From positions 124,001-188,000 of the forward strand of contig PLCA01000009.1 of NCBI GenBank assembly GCA_003134685.1: DNA of 64,000 nt. The letters run 5' to 3'. The translations under genes and the position numbers were made by a program. The notes beneath the pieces were generated by a model. The model was not told the DNA's origin and made no database searches. It saw only the letters and a list, made by a program, of their open reading frames with translations. Numbering within the stretch: position 1 is the first letter of the stretch; each line of letters opens with the position of its first letter. Source of the stretch: Gemmatimonadota bacterium (GTDB taxonomy: Bacteria; Gemmatimonadota; Gemmatimonadetes; Gemmatimonadales; Gemmatimonadaceae). Below are positions 54,034 to 63,102 of this stretch, one piece after another.

Positions 54034-55239
54034 TCAGTTCGCAGTTCCTTTCGATATCCCCTTGGGCAGCCACGCATTCACGGCGCCGTCCCTGATCTGT
54101 AGCCTGTCCAAGCGCATGAGCCCCGGCGGAATGTCCGCCTCGCGCGGCACCACCAGAATCGTCTGGCCAAGTCCGCGCTCCTCGAGCATCACAAGAATTT
54201 TGCCGGCGCGACGGATGTCCAGCTCCGCGAACGGATCGTCGAGCAGCAGCATCGGCTCCGCGCCGGAGTGATCGCGCAGTGTCGCTGCCTCGAGCAGCCT
54301 CAGTGCGATCGCGGCCGAGCGTTGTTGCCCCGCCGAGCCGAAGAGGCGGAGGTCACGGCCATCGAGCGTCAGCTCCAGATCGTCGCGGTGCGGGCCGACG
54401 TGCGTCATCCCTCTTCTGAGATCGAGCGCGCGCTTTTCTTCGAATGCGGCGAGGAGAACGTCGTGCCGCGCCTCCGAGTCTGCGAACGGGCTCACATAGC
54501 GTATCCGAGCGTCACCCTTCTCACCCATCCGATGCACCAGCGTCGAAAACTCCGCCGCCGAATCGCGCACCCATTTCGCGCGCGCCTCGATCAAAACCGA
54601 TCCGTGCTCGGCCATGGCGGGCTCCCATACGGCGATCTGCTGCTCGTTGTCGGCCGATCCACGTCGCGCCGCGTTTCGTAGCGCCGCGTTTCGGCGCGCG
54701 AGATTGGCGCGGTACTTCTGGAGCGCCTGGAGATACTTCCTGTCGGTGAGCGCGAGCACCAGGTCGAGGTAGCGCCGTCTCTCGGTCGGCGAGCCACTCA
54801 CCAGCTCCAGATCGCGGGGCGAGAACATCACGGACGGGAGTGCCCCGAGGGCGCTGGCTAGGCGGCGAATCTCATTGCCATCGTGCAGAACTTTCTTGCG
54901 CTTGGTGTTGCGGTCGAATCCGACGGAGAGGTCGCGTCCCTTCGGAGTGTGCGCGTGCGCGGCGATGTGGAATCCTGTCGTGTCGAAGCGCGTGAGGTCC
55001 TGATCGCGGGCGTCGCGGATGGAGCGCAGGATCTGGAGATAGTAGATCGCCTCCAGGAGATTCGACTTTCCGTGGCCGTTGTCTCCGACGACGACGGCGC
55101 CCTCTGGCGGCAGCTCGAGATCAACGCGCTCGAGATTCCGGAAATCGCGAATCGCGATGCTGTCGAGCCTGATGCGATCCCGGGTCCCGTCGTCCGGTGC
55201 CTGACTGGCGGCGGCAGCGGCGGCGGCAATGATGCTCAT
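54034..55239 (-). CDS. recF: DNA replication/repair protein RecF
   Basis: 401 aa. The ATG at 55239 overlaps the enoyl-CoA hydratase stop as ATGA. SMC-like ABC ATPase: Walker A VVVGDNGHGKSNLLEAIYYL, signature region LRLFGSAGQQRSAAIALRLL, and Walker B EPMLLLDDPFAELD. LELVSGSPTERRRYLDLVLA is a RecF-specific block. With RecO and RecR it helps load RecA at gaps. The N-terminal extension is Ala-rich (MSIIAAAAAAASQAPDDG) before the first strand. The usual neighbours dnaA and dnaN are absent from the window. Confidence 0.95.
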   Translation of the reverse strand: MSIIAAAAAAASQAPDDGTRDRIRLDSIAIRDFRNLERVDLELPPEGAVVVGDNGHGKSNLLEAIYYLQILRSIRDARDQDLTRFDTTGFHIAAHAHTPKGRDLSVGFDRNTKRKKVLHDGNEIRRLASALGALPSVMFSPRDLELVSGSPTERRRYLDLVLALTDRKYLQALQKYRANLARRNAALRNAARRGSADNEQQIAVWEPAMAEHGSVLIEARAKWVRDSAAEFSTLVHRMGEKGDARIRYVSPFADSEARHDVLLAAFEEKRALDLRRGMTHVGPHRDDLELTLDGRDLRLFGSAGQQRSAAIALRLLEAATLRDHSGAEPMLLLDDPFAELDIRRAGKILVMLEERGLGQTILVVPREADIPPGLMRLDRLQIRDGAVNAWLPKGISKGTAN

Positions 55240-56015
55240 CTGCCCTTGAACGCGGGCGCGCGCTTCTCCAGGAAGGCGCTCATGCCTTCGCGCATGTCGT
55301 CGGTCGCCGCGAGGAGGCCGAAATGGTTTGCCTCGAGAATCAGACCCTCGTCCAGCGACATCTCGAGTCCGCGCTCGATCGCCTCGATGCAGAGCGCGAT
55401 CGCGAGCGGACCATTCGCGAGAATCGTCTTCATCATTTCTCTTGCGACGTTCATCAACTCTGCTGCCGGCGTTACCTTGTTGACGAGTCCGATCCTGTAG
55501 GCCTCGGCGGCATCGATCGTCTCGCCGGTCATGAGGAGCTGCATCGCGCGCCCCTTGCCGACGAGGCGCGGGAGGCGCTGACTGCCTCCGTACCCGGGCA
55601 GAATGCCGAGCTTGCTCTCGGGCTGTCCGAATTTCGCGACATCGGATGCGATGCGGATGTGGCACGCCATCGCCAGCTCGCACCCACCGCCCAGCGCGAA
55701 GCCGTTGACCGCGGCGATGACGGGCTTGGGACAGGTCTCGATTCTGCGGAACACATCCTGCCCTGCGCGTGCGCGGGCTTTCGCGAGCACTGGCGTCTGG
55801 CTCGATAGCTCCGAGATGTCGGCGCCCGCGACGAACGCGCGTCCGGCGCCCGTGACGATGACTCCGCCGATCGAATCGTCCACGCGGATCTCATCTATTG
55901 CATGGCCGAGCTCGGCGACCGTCGCGTCGTTCAACGCGTTGAGCTTGTCGGGGCGATTGACGGTGAGAGTGGCGACGCGGTCCGCAACTTCCAGCGTCAG
56001 GAATTTGAAGGGCAT
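55236..56015 (-). CDS. Enoyl-CoA hydratase/isomerase family protein
   Basis: 259 aa from ATG 56015 (MPFKFLTLEVADRVATLTVN). Crotonase fold: GAGRAFVAGADISEL with the oxyanion-hole Ala-Gly-Ala-D-I, GFALGGGCELAMACHIRIAS with the second oxyanion Gly and catalytic Glu, and SKLGILPGYGGSQRLPRLVG with the second Glu-region. It hydrates or isomerises enoyl-CoA esters, probably in fatty acid or short-chain acid breakdown. Overlaps recF by 4 bp, an unusual functional pairing. Confidence 0.92.
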   Translation of the reverse strand: MPFKFLTLEVADRVATLTVNRPDKLNALNDATVAELGHAIDEIRVDDSIGGVIVTGAGRAFVAGADISELSSQTPVLAKARARAGQDVFRRIETCPKPVIAAVNGFALGGGCELAMACHIRIASDVAKFGQPESKLGILPGYGGSQRLPRLVGKGRAMQLLMTGETIDAAEAYRIGLVNKVTPAAELMNVAREMMKTILANGPLAIALCIEAIERGLEMSLDEGLILEANHFGLLAATDDMREGMSAFLEKRAPAFKGR

Positions 56016-56109
56016 TTGGGGGTATTTGTTGGTAGATTTGCCGGCATCCGTCGAGCGGCGGCGACCGCTCAAATCTACGCAGAAGCTTCGCCCCTGGGCG
56101 ATGGGATAA

Positions 56110-57129
56110 ATGACGCAGAAGTGGGTCGTCCGCGAAGGCTCGAAGACGAAAGGATTCCGTTACAAGGGGTCGAGCGGGAGCGCGATCAAGAACGCGGCAG
56201 AGCTGGAGCGCTTCAATTCGCTCGGGATTCCGCCGGCGTGGCGCGATGTGCACATCTCGACCAATGCGCGCGCCGCCATTCAGGTGTGGGGGTTCGACGC
56301 GCGCGGGCGGAAGCAGTACAAGTATCATCCGCGCGCGGTGCAGAAGGGCGAGCTGCGGAAATACTATCGAGTGCGGCAGATGGCCCGCGATCTGCCCGCA
56401 TTGCGGGCGAGAATCCAGCGCGATTTCCGCCGCCAGGGTCTGACGAAGGAGGAAGTGTGCGCTGGAATCGTTCGGCTCATCTCACAGGGGTTCTTTCGCG
56501 TCGGCAGCGAGAAGTACCAGAAGGAGAACAACACCTTTGGCATCACTACGATGCGCAAATCCCACGTTCTCGTCCTCGATGACAGCACCGTTGAATTCGA
56601 GTACGTCGGCAAGAGATCGATCACGCAGCGGAACGTCGTTGATGGTAAGGACCTCGTGCGCTTCGTCACGGAGCTCCTCGGGACGCCCGGGCCCAGGCTG
56701 TTCAGGTATCGCGAAGACGGGAAGTGGCAGAGTGTCGATTCACGCGACGTCAACGACTACATCGAGCGGATCGCGCACTTCCCATACACGGCGAAGGATT
56801 TCAGGACTTGGGGCGGAACGCTGCGCGCCGCGACGGTGCTGGCGGACCTCGGAAAGGGGAAAAGCCGGAACGATCGGAAGAAGAATGTCGTCACCGCGGT
56901 CCGCCTCGTCGCGTCCGAGCTCGGCAACACCCCTACTATATGTAGGAAGTCGTACGTGCATCCGGTGGTGGTGATGAAGTACCTGCGGAGCGGGACGACC
57001 ATCTCGTTGCCGGCGCGGGCCAAGGCCGGCGGTTCGAATGGAACGGGTTACGCGCCTGAGGAAGAGGCGCTCATTGCCTTTTTGGACGAATATTTCCCTG
57101 AGCGGAGGAAGGCGATCCGTGACGAATAA
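56110..57129 (+). CDS. Type IB DNA topoisomerase
   Basis: 339 aa, the short bacterial/poxvirus-like form. N-terminal clamp domain (RFNSLGIPPAWRDVHISTNA, DARGRKQYKYHPRAV) is followed by the catalytic domain with RVGSEKYQKENNTFGITT carrying the active Arg, FRTWGGTLRA with a conserved Arg, and the nucleophile Tyr282 in TICRKSYVHPVVV. It relaxes supercoils by a 3-prime-phosphotyrosine intermediate. It is divergent from the enoyl-CoA hydratase gene with 94 bp between starts. Confidence 0.93.
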   Translation: MTQKWVVREGSKTKGFRYKGSSGSAIKNAAELERFNSLGIPPAWRDVHISTNARAAIQVWGFDARGRKQYKYHPRAVQKGELRKYYRVRQMARDLPALRARIQRDFRRQGLTKEEVCAGIVRLISQGFFRVGSEKYQKENNTFGITTMRKSHVLVLDDSTVEFEYVGKRSITQRNVVDGKDLVRFVTELLGTPGPRLFRYREDGKWQSVDSRDVNDYIERIAHFPYTAKDFRTWGGTLRAATVLADLGKGKSRNDRKKNVVTAVRLVASELGNTPTICRKSYVHPVVVMKYLRSGTTISLPARAKAGGSNGTGYAPEEEALIAFLDEYFPERRKAIRDE

Positions 57130-57164
57130 TAGAACTGCAAATTACTCCGAGGATGGAGCGACGA

Positions 57165-58910
57165 ATGAGTGAAGCCCTTCTCTCAGAGGATGGCGCCCCC
57201 GTGACGCCGCTATTCAGCATGTCGACAGCGATGAAGCACGTCCTGGCAATCGACCAGGGCACGACCGGAACTACGGCGCTGGTGATCGCCTCCGATGGCC
57301 GCATCGTCGGGCGCGGGTACCAGGAGATCACGCAGCACTATCCGCAGCCCGGCTGGGTCGAGCACGACGCCGAGGAGATTCTCGAGCGCACGCTCCTGGC
57401 GGCGCGCGCGGCGATCACGGCGAGCGGAGTGAGCCCCGACGTGATCGGCATCACCAATCAGCGGGAGACGATCGTCGTCTGGCACCGCGACACGGGGAAG
57501 CCGCTCGCACGCGCGATCGTGTGGCAAGACCGGCGCACCACCGACCGCTGCGCCGAGCTCAGAAACAAGACGACGTTTATCGCGGAACGCACGGGATTGC
57601 GCCCCGATCCGTATTTCTCCGCCACGAAAATCGAGTGGCTTCTAAAGAAGCCCGAGATCGCCTTCGTCGCAAGAAACGGGAGACTGCTCGCGGGCACGAT
57701 CGACACCTGGCTGATCTGGAAGCTCACCGGCGGCCGCGTTCACGCCACCGATCCCACGAACGCGTCGCGCACTCTGCTCTTCGACATCAATCGACTGAAG
57801 TGGAGCAGGGAGCTGTGCGACATCTTCAAGATCCCGATGGAAGTCCTGCCCGAGGTTCGTCCATCCGCCGGCGACTTCGGCAAGACGGTTACCTCATTCT
57901 TCGGAAAATCCATTCCGATTACCGGGGTCGCCGGCGATCAACAGGCCGCGCTCTTCGGGCAGGGATGCTTCGTCGCGGGGCAGGCGAAGAATACGTATGG
58001 CACGGGCGCGTTTCTGCTGCTCAACACGGGGAGCGAGGCGCCGCGTGCCGGAGACGGACTGCTCGCGACGGTCGCGTGCGATGCCCAGGGCGGCGCCGCG
58101 TATGCACTCGAGGCATCCATCTTCGTCGCCGGCGCCGCGATCCAGTGGCTGCGTGACGGACTCGGCATCCTCCACAACGCGTCGGAGAGCGAGCGACTGG
58201 CGGGCTCGCTCGACTCCAACGATGGCGTCTACTTCGTGCCCGCTCTCGTCGGACTCGGCGCGCCGAACTGGGAGCCGAGGGCGCGCGGGACGATGCTGGG
58301 CCTCACCAGAGGGACGACGCGCGCGCACCTGACCCGCGCTGCGCTCGAGGCGATGGCGTACGGATCGGCGGAGATGCTGGCGGTGATGGCCAAACGGGGC
58401 CGCGTCAAATTCGAATCCATGCGGGTTGACGGCGGAGCCTCGGCCAACAACTGGCTGTTGCAATTCCAGGCGGACATCCTGGGCATTCCCGTCGAGCGGC
58501 CCGACATGGTCGAGACGACGGCGCTGGGCGCCGCGGGTCTCGCTGGAATAGCGGGCGGAGTGTGGAGCGACGCGGCCGAGTTCATCGGCACGAGACAGTT
58601 CACTCGCTTCACGCCGGCGATGCCGAGGGAATCGGCGGATGTGTTGATGGCCGGGTGGCAGCGCGCGGTGAGGGCCGCGCTGGTCTGGGCGCGCGACCCG
58701 GGAAACGCCGGCGCGGTAAAGAAGAAGAAGCGCCCGCGCTCCGCAAAGAAGGCGGCGTCAAAGAAGCGGGCTTCAGCGAAGGGGAAGGCGACTGGAAAAG
58801 CGAAGGCGAAGTCAACGGGGAAGGCCAACGCGAAGTCGACGGGGAGGGCCAACGCGAAGGGGAGGGGGAACGTGAAACGGAAATCGAGCGCGCGAAGCGG
58901 CCGCAAGTGA
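57165..58910 (+). CDS. glpK: Glycerol kinase with Lys/Ala-rich C-terminal tail
   Basis: Phosphorylates glycerol to sn-glycerol-3-phosphate with ATP. FGGY features: HVLAIDQGTTGTTALVI, GITNQRETIVVWHRDTGKPL, VWQDRRTTDRCAEL, GTIDTWLIWKLTGG, GVAGDQQAALFGQGCF, and YFVPALVGLGAPNWEPRARG. The final ~65 residues (KKKKRPRSAKK onward, repeats of K-A-x-S-T-G-K) are a basic, low-complexity tail not found in normal GlpK, resembling histone H1-like tails. ATG 57165 follows GGAG at good spacing; ATG 57219 and 57231, closer to the conserved start, are alternatives. Its stop overlaps the next gene (GTGA). Confidence 0.93.
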   Translation: MSEALLSEDGAPVTPLFSMSTAMKHVLAIDQGTTGTTALVIASDGRIVGRGYQEITQHYPQPGWVEHDAEEILERTLLAARAAITASGVSPDVIGITNQRETIVVWHRDTGKPLARAIVWQDRRTTDRCAELRNKTTFIAERTGLRPDPYFSATKIEWLLKKPEIAFVARNGRLLAGTIDTWLIWKLTGGRVHATDPTNASRTLLFDINRLKWSRELCDIFKIPMEVLPEVRPSAGDFGKTVTSFFGKSIPITGVAGDQQAALFGQGCFVAGQAKNTYGTGAFLLLNTGSEAPRAGDGLLATVACDAQGGAAYALEASIFVAGAAIQWLRDGLGILHNASESERLAGSLDSNDGVYFVPALVGLGAPNWEPRARGTMLGLTRGTTRAHLTRAALEAMAYGSAEMLAVMAKRGRVKFESMRVDGGASANNWLLQFQADILGIPVERPDMVETTALGAAGLAGIAGGVWSDAAEFIGTRQFTRFTPAMPRESADVLMAGWQRAVRAALVWARDPGNAGAVKKKKRPRSAKKAASKKRASAKGKATGKAKAKSTGKANAKSTGRANAKGRGNVKRKSSARSGRK

Positions 58911-59236
58911 ATCACGTTCTGAGCGCGTGCCTCGCCATAAATCTCTTGTACGCCCAGACGGCTGTCGTCCGCGACAGCTGGTTCGGGATCGACAAGATCA
59001 AGCACTTCTTCATGTCGGCGTTCATCGAGAGCGTTTCGTACAGCGCGTTACAGGCTGCGCGCGTGAGCCATCGCTCCGCAATGGCGGGCGCGATCGGAGT
59101 GACTGCGGCTTTTGGCGTCGGCCGAGAGATCCACGATGGGCGGAATCCGAACAACCACTTCAGCGTGAAGGATCTGACGTGGGACGCGCTTGGAGCGGGC
59201 GCGGGCGTGGTTCTGTTGTCGCATACTATAAGGTAG
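58907..59236 (+). CDS. DUF2279/YfiM-like membrane-associated protein
   Basis: 109 aa from GTG 58907, overlapping the glpK stop. Pattern WFGIDKIKHFFMSAFIESVS, then AFGVGREIHDGRNPN and FSVKDLTWDALGAGAGVVLL resembles the D-K-x-x-H-F, G-x-E-x-x-D and S-x-x-D-L-x-x-N/D-x-x-G-A core of DUF2279 and VanZ-like small proteins. The short N-terminal hydrophobic stretch (ACLAINLLYAQTAV) may be a signal. Function unknown. Confidence 0.8.
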   Translation: MNHVLSACLAINLLYAQTAVVRDSWFGIDKIKHFFMSAFIESVSYSALQAARVSHRSAMAGAIGVTAAFGVGREIHDGRNPNNHFSVKDLTWDALGAGAGVVLLSHTIR

Positions 59237-59328
59237 GCCAGTCGGCGAGCCGGCTCGGCAACTGTCAGTCAGCAACCGGACCGAGTGATATCACCAGGCG
59301 CCGGAAAATCAAACATCAGGGGGGTTCC

Positions 59329-59859
59329 GTGCGACGCACCGCTCTCGCTGTCGGCGTTCTGTTTTTGTTCGCAACCGCGTGCAACTTCGACTCGACGAAA
59401 TCGTCTGCCGGCTCCGCCGGCTCTACGATCTCCAGTGACCCGAGCCGGCCGGATCAGGCCGAGGCGCTGATGCAAACCAGTCGCGACTGGGCCAAGGCCG
59501 CGACGACCGGCGATGTCGAGCGGATCCTCTCCTACTGGGCGGACGACGCCATCGTCCTCGAGCCGGACCAGACCGCACACATCGGGAAGGCGGCCATCCA
59601 TCAGATGATCCAGACGAGCATGAAGATTCCGAAGTTCAGCATCACCTGGAGTCCGGAGAGCGCCGTCATCTCCAAGGGTGGAGATATGGGCTATCTGATC
59701 GAGCACAATCGCGTCTCGTTCGCGGATTCCACGGGTAAGGTGCACACGCAGTTCGGAAAGGGTGTGACCATCTGGCGGAAAGACGCGAGCGGTGCGTGGA
59801 AGTGCGTCGTCGATACCTGGAACGGCAGCCTCACGGAAAACGTTTTTCCCGCGGTGTGA
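59329..59859 (+). CDS. NTF2-like (DUF4440) lipoprotein
   Basis: 176 aa from GTG 59329 after AGGGGGG. Lipoprotein signal RRTALAVGVLFLFATAC with lipobox TAC. NTF2-like domain: LMQTSRDWAKAATTGDVERI, LSYWADDAIVLEPDQTAHIG, IEHNRVSFADSTGKVHTQFG, WRKDASGAWKCVVDTWN. Similar folds serve as ligand-binding or ketosteroid isomerase-like proteins. Location in the envelope is expected. It lies just before the ccm cluster but reads as an independent gene. Confidence 0.87.
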   Translation: MRRTALAVGVLFLFATACNFDSTKSSAGSAGSTISSDPSRPDQAEALMQTSRDWAKAATTGDVERILSYWADDAIVLEPDQTAHIGKAAIHQMIQTSMKIPKFSITWSPESAVISKGGDMGYLIEHNRVSFADSTGKVHTQFGKGVTIWRKDASGAWKCVVDTWNGSLTENVFPAV

Positions 59860-59962
59860 GACTTCGCCTTCATCGAGGCGAACTGGAGAACAGTCTCAGC
59901 GCCCGGTCAGAGCACATCGTACTCGCGCAGCGTTCGCCGCGCTGCTCCGTATATTTGATTGC

Positions 59963-60409
59963 GTGAAGCCACGAACGAAATTCCTCATCGGCGGAGCCCT
60001 GGTCATCGGCACGGCCGGCTATCTCGCAGCGAGCGCCATCAAGGACACGGGCGTCTACTACCTGACACCGGGCGAGCTCTCGGCCAAAACCAAAGTTGAC
60101 CCGACGTTCTACGAGACCGGCGTCAAGGTTGGCGCCCGCGTGGTCAACGGCTCGATCGTCCGCGCCCCCGGCGGCATGCAGGTCGCGTTCAAGATGACCG
60201 ACGGCGCCCAGACATACGACGTCGTCTACCGCGGCATCACTCCCGACACCTTCACCGACGGCGTCGATGTCGTCGTCGAAGGACGGCTCGGCCGCGACAA
60301 CACGTTCCGCGCAACCACGCTCCTCGCCAAATGCGCGTCGCGCTACGAGAACGCGCCCGAGAAATACAAAGACACTCCGGGATACAAACGAGCCGGACAG
60401 CGGGCGTAG
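59963..60409 (+). CDS. ccmE: Cytochrome c maturation heme chaperone CcmE, Cys-type
   Basis: 148 aa from GTG 59963. One N-terminal membrane anchor (FLIGGALVIGTAGYLAASAI), then an OB-fold domain with VYYLTPGELSAKTKVD and VGARVVNGSIVRAPGG. The heme-binding position usually written H-x-x-x-Y (LAKHDENY in E. coli) reads LAKCASRY here, so residue 124 is Cys and Y128 follows. This C-x-x-x-Y form is known from archaeal and some deltaproteobacterial systems and binds heme through Cys. It passes heme to CcmF. It is the first ccm gene on this strand. Confidence 0.93.
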   Translation: MKPRTKFLIGGALVIGTAGYLAASAIKDTGVYYLTPGELSAKTKVDPTFYETGVKVGARVVNGSIVRAPGGMQVAFKMTDGAQTYDVVYRGITPDTFTDGVDVVVEGRLGRDNTFRATTLLAKCASRYENAPEKYKDTPGYKRAGQRA

Positions 60410-60453
60410 GTTCGCGGAATGCGCGATCAGGTGATGCCACCACAAACGGAGGA

Positions 60454-61062
60454 ATGTTGGATTTTCTGACGAGACACAGCGCCGTCGGCGCAACGTTCAT
60501 TGGCTTCCTGACGTTGGGCTCGTGCGCGCCGGGGGTTCCCGCCCCGGGTGCCACGCCGACGCCAACAACGAGCAACGCCGCGGGTGGTCACCGATCTATC
60601 CCGCTGATTCTGGCGGCTGATGAGGGCGAGCGCCGTGTGCGTCGTGTACTTGGCGGAGCTCCCCTCATTATAAAGGTTGATCGGCAGACGGCCGGTGCGC
60701 CGGAGTTCGTGATGGCGTATGAGGCATTGCCACCTGGCGTCGCTATACCTCCGCACCGCCATCCTGGAGCCGACGAGATAATCTTCGTGCACAGCGGAAC
60801 CGGTATCGCCGAGCTGGGCGACAAATCGTCTGCGGTAGCGGCTGGAAGCACTATCTACATTCCTCGCCTCACAAGAATCACCGTCCGCAATACCGGAACC
60901 GAGCCGCTTGTGATCGTCGCGATTTTTTCCCAACCCGGGTTTGAAGAACTCTTGCGCGATACGTCAGTGCCCGAGGGTCAGCCGGTGCTGCCGCTCTCAA
61001 GTGCAGAACTCGCCGCGATACGCGCTCGTCATCTCGGTCACGTGATCTACGAGCTCCCATGA
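60454..61062 (+). CDS. Cupin-domain lipoprotein within the ccm cluster
   Basis: 202 aa from ATG 60454, preceded by GGAGG. Signal with lipobox: ATFIGFLTLGSC. A cupin (beta-barrel) follows with the metal motif PPHRHPGADEIIFVHSGTG (H-x-H-x5-E type) and the second element PRLTRITVRNTGTEP. No catalytic assignment is possible. Its stop overlaps the ccmF start (ATGA), so it is co-translated with ccmF. Metal- or heme-related storage, or an unrelated lipoprotein captured by the operon, are both possible. Confidence 0.85.
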   Translation: MLDFLTRHSAVGATFIGFLTLGSCAPGVPAPGATPTPTTSNAAGGHRSIPLILAADEGERRVRRVLGGAPLIIKVDRQTAGAPEFVMAYEALPPGVAIPPHRHPGADEIIFVHSGTGIAELGDKSSAVAAGSTIYIPRLTRITVRNTGTEPLVIVAIFSQPGFEELLRDTSVPEGQPVLPLSSAELAAIRARHLGHVIYELP

Positions 61063-63101
61063 TCCTCGTTGGTGAGCTGTCGCTCTGGGTCGCGCTCCTC
61101 ATGGCTACCTGGGCGGCCACGGTGTCGTTCGCCGGCGGACAGATGCGCCGAGCGGACCTGATCGAGAGCGGCGAGCGCGCGATCTACTCGACGCTGGCGA
61201 TGGTGGTGCTCGCGTCCCTAGGACTCTGGACCGCGCTCCTCACCCACGACTTCTCGATCAGGTACGTGGCGTCGTACACGAGCGCGAATCTCCCCACGAT
61301 CTACACGATCACGGCGTTCTGGGGCGGGCAATCGGGATCGCTGTTGTTCTGGGCGTTGATTCTCTCGATTTATTCGGCAATAGCGCTGTGGACGAATCGC
61401 ACTCGCAATCGCGAGCTGATGCCGTACGTGTCCGGCACGTTGGCGCTGATCTTGGTTTTCTTTCTCGCCACCATCTGCTTGGGCTCCAATCCGTTCGAGC
61501 GCCTCGATTTCATTCCCGTCGACGGCCGCGGGTTGAATCCGCAATTGCAGAATCCCGGCATGGCGATCCATCCGCCCAATCTCTATCTCGGGTACGTCGG
61601 CACGTCGATTCCGTTTGCGTTCGCGATTGCGGCGCTGCTGACGCGGCGGCTCGACGCCGAGTGGCTCGCGGCGGTGAGACGGTGGGCGCTGCTCTCCTGG
61701 TTCTTTAACACCGTCGGAATTGTGCTCGGCATGTGGTGGGCGTACGTCGAGCTCGGGTGGGGCGGATACTGGGCCTGGGATCCCGTCGAGAACGCGTCGC
61801 TGCTGCCGTGGCTGGTCAATACCGCGTTCCTGCATTCGATCATGGTGCAGGAGAAGCGCGGGATGCTGCGCAAATGGAACGTAACGCTCGTCGTGTCGGC
61901 GTTCCTGCTCTCGATCTTCGGGACGTTCATCACGCGGAGCGGCGTGATCTCGAGCGTTCATTCGTTCGCGCAATCGCCGGTAGGGAAGTGGTTCGCGGGG
62001 TTCCTGATTCTCGCGATAGTCGTGACTGCGTATCTCGTCTCGACGCGGCTGCAGGATTTGAGATCGACGGCCGAGCTGGAGAGCATGGTGAGTCGCGAGG
62101 CGGCGTTCCTCTACAACAATCTCGTGCTCGTCGGAATCGCGTTCTCGGTGTTGTGGGGGACGCTCTTCCCGATCATCAGCGAAGCGGTGCGCGGCAACAA
62201 GATCACCGTCGGGCCGCCCTTCTTCAACACGGTCAACATTCCGCTCGGACTTCTGTTGTTGCTGTTGACTGGAATCGGGCCGCTGATCGCGTGGCGCCGC
62301 GCGTCGGTGGCGAACCTGAAGCGGCAATTCCTGATTCCGGTGACATCCGCGGCGACGATCGGAATTCTCTTCTTCGCGCTGGGCGTGCACAACCTCGCGG
62401 CGCTCCTCTCGTTTACCTTCGGCGCGCTCGTGGTCGCGACGATCGTCCAGGAGTTCTACAAGGGCGTGAACGCGAGGCATAACATGTACGGCGAGTCACG
62501 ATTGATCGCGCTGCCGCGGCTGGTCGCCCGAAATCGGCGGCGATACGGCGGGTACATCGTCCACCTCGGTGTGGTCGTGGTGTTCGCGGGATTCGCCGGA
62601 TTGGCGTTCAAGCGCGAGTTCGATCTGACGCTGAACCCCGGCGACACCAAGGCCGTGACCGATGCATGGGGACATCGCTGGACTTTCCTGAGTCAGGGGA
62701 TCTCGCGATACACGATTCTGAATCGCGATGTCACGGCGATCGCGCTCGACGTCACGCGCGACGGGAAGCCGGCCGGCGTCATCACCAGCGAGAAGCGCCA
62801 GCACGTCGATTCGCGCGGTGTCCCGACGTTCGAGCCTTCGACTGAAGTCGGGATAATGGGATCATTCAAGCAGGATGTGTACGTCGTCCTCGCCGGCGTG
62901 CGCGGAGCTGATGGCGCCGAGATTCGGGTGACGTTCAATCCTCTGGTCCGGTGGGTCTGGCTCGGAGGCACGCTCATGGCGCTCGGCGGACTCGTGGTGA
63001 TGTGGCCCGCCGCAGACAGACAGCGCGCGCAGAGCGGGTACGCAGCGGTGCTCAAGCCGCGGCCGATTGGCGAGCATGTGCCGGATCTTGTCGGAGCATG
63101 A
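61059..63101 (+). CDS. ccmF: Cytochrome c maturation heme lyase subunit CcmF
   Basis: 680 aa with many transmembrane segments. The tryptophan-rich WWD motif is GWGGYWAWDPVENASLLPWL, followed by HSIMVQEKRGMLRKWN; the His positions expected for heme coordination occur in TALLTHDF and PGMAIHPPNLY and in GVVVVF region. The C-terminal periplasmic part (GDTKAVTDAWGHRWTFLSQG) is typical. CcmF attaches heme, delivered by CcmE, to apocytochromes. The ATG overlaps the cupin gene stop. A 1-nt gap leads to ccmH. Confidence 0.95.
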   Translation: MILVGELSLWVALLMATWAATVSFAGGQMRRADLIESGERAIYSTLAMVVLASLGLWTALLTHDFSIRYVASYTSANLPTIYTITAFWGGQSGSLLFWALILSIYSAIALWTNRTRNRELMPYVSGTLALILVFFLATICLGSNPFERLDFIPVDGRGLNPQLQNPGMAIHPPNLYLGYVGTSIPFAFAIAALLTRRLDAEWLAAVRRWALLSWFFNTVGIVLGMWWAYVELGWGGYWAWDPVENASLLPWLVNTAFLHSIMVQEKRGMLRKWNVTLVVSAFLLSIFGTFITRSGVISSVHSFAQSPVGKWFAGFLILAIVVTAYLVSTRLQDLRSTAELESMVSREAAFLYNNLVLVGIAFSVLWGTLFPIISEAVRGNKITVGPPFFNTVNIPLGLLLLLLTGIGPLIAWRRASVANLKRQFLIPVTSAATIGILFFALGVHNLAALLSFTFGALVVATIVQEFYKGVNARHNMYGESRLIALPRLVARNRRRYGGYIVHLGVVVVFAGFAGLAFKREFDLTLNPGDTKAVTDAWGHRWTFLSQGISRYTILNRDVTAIALDVTRDGKPAGVITSEKRQHVDSRGVPTFEPSTEVGIMGSFKQDVYVVLAGVRGADGAEIRVTFNPLVRWVWLGGTLMALGGLVVMWPAADRQRAQSGYAAVLKPRPIGEHVPDLVGA

Positions 63102-63102
63102 T

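Noticed and set aside
61218-62480. 420-aa open frame on the minus strand
   Set aside because: Fully antisense to ccmF; highly biased Arg/Glu/His composition typical of an antisense frame in GC-rich DNA.
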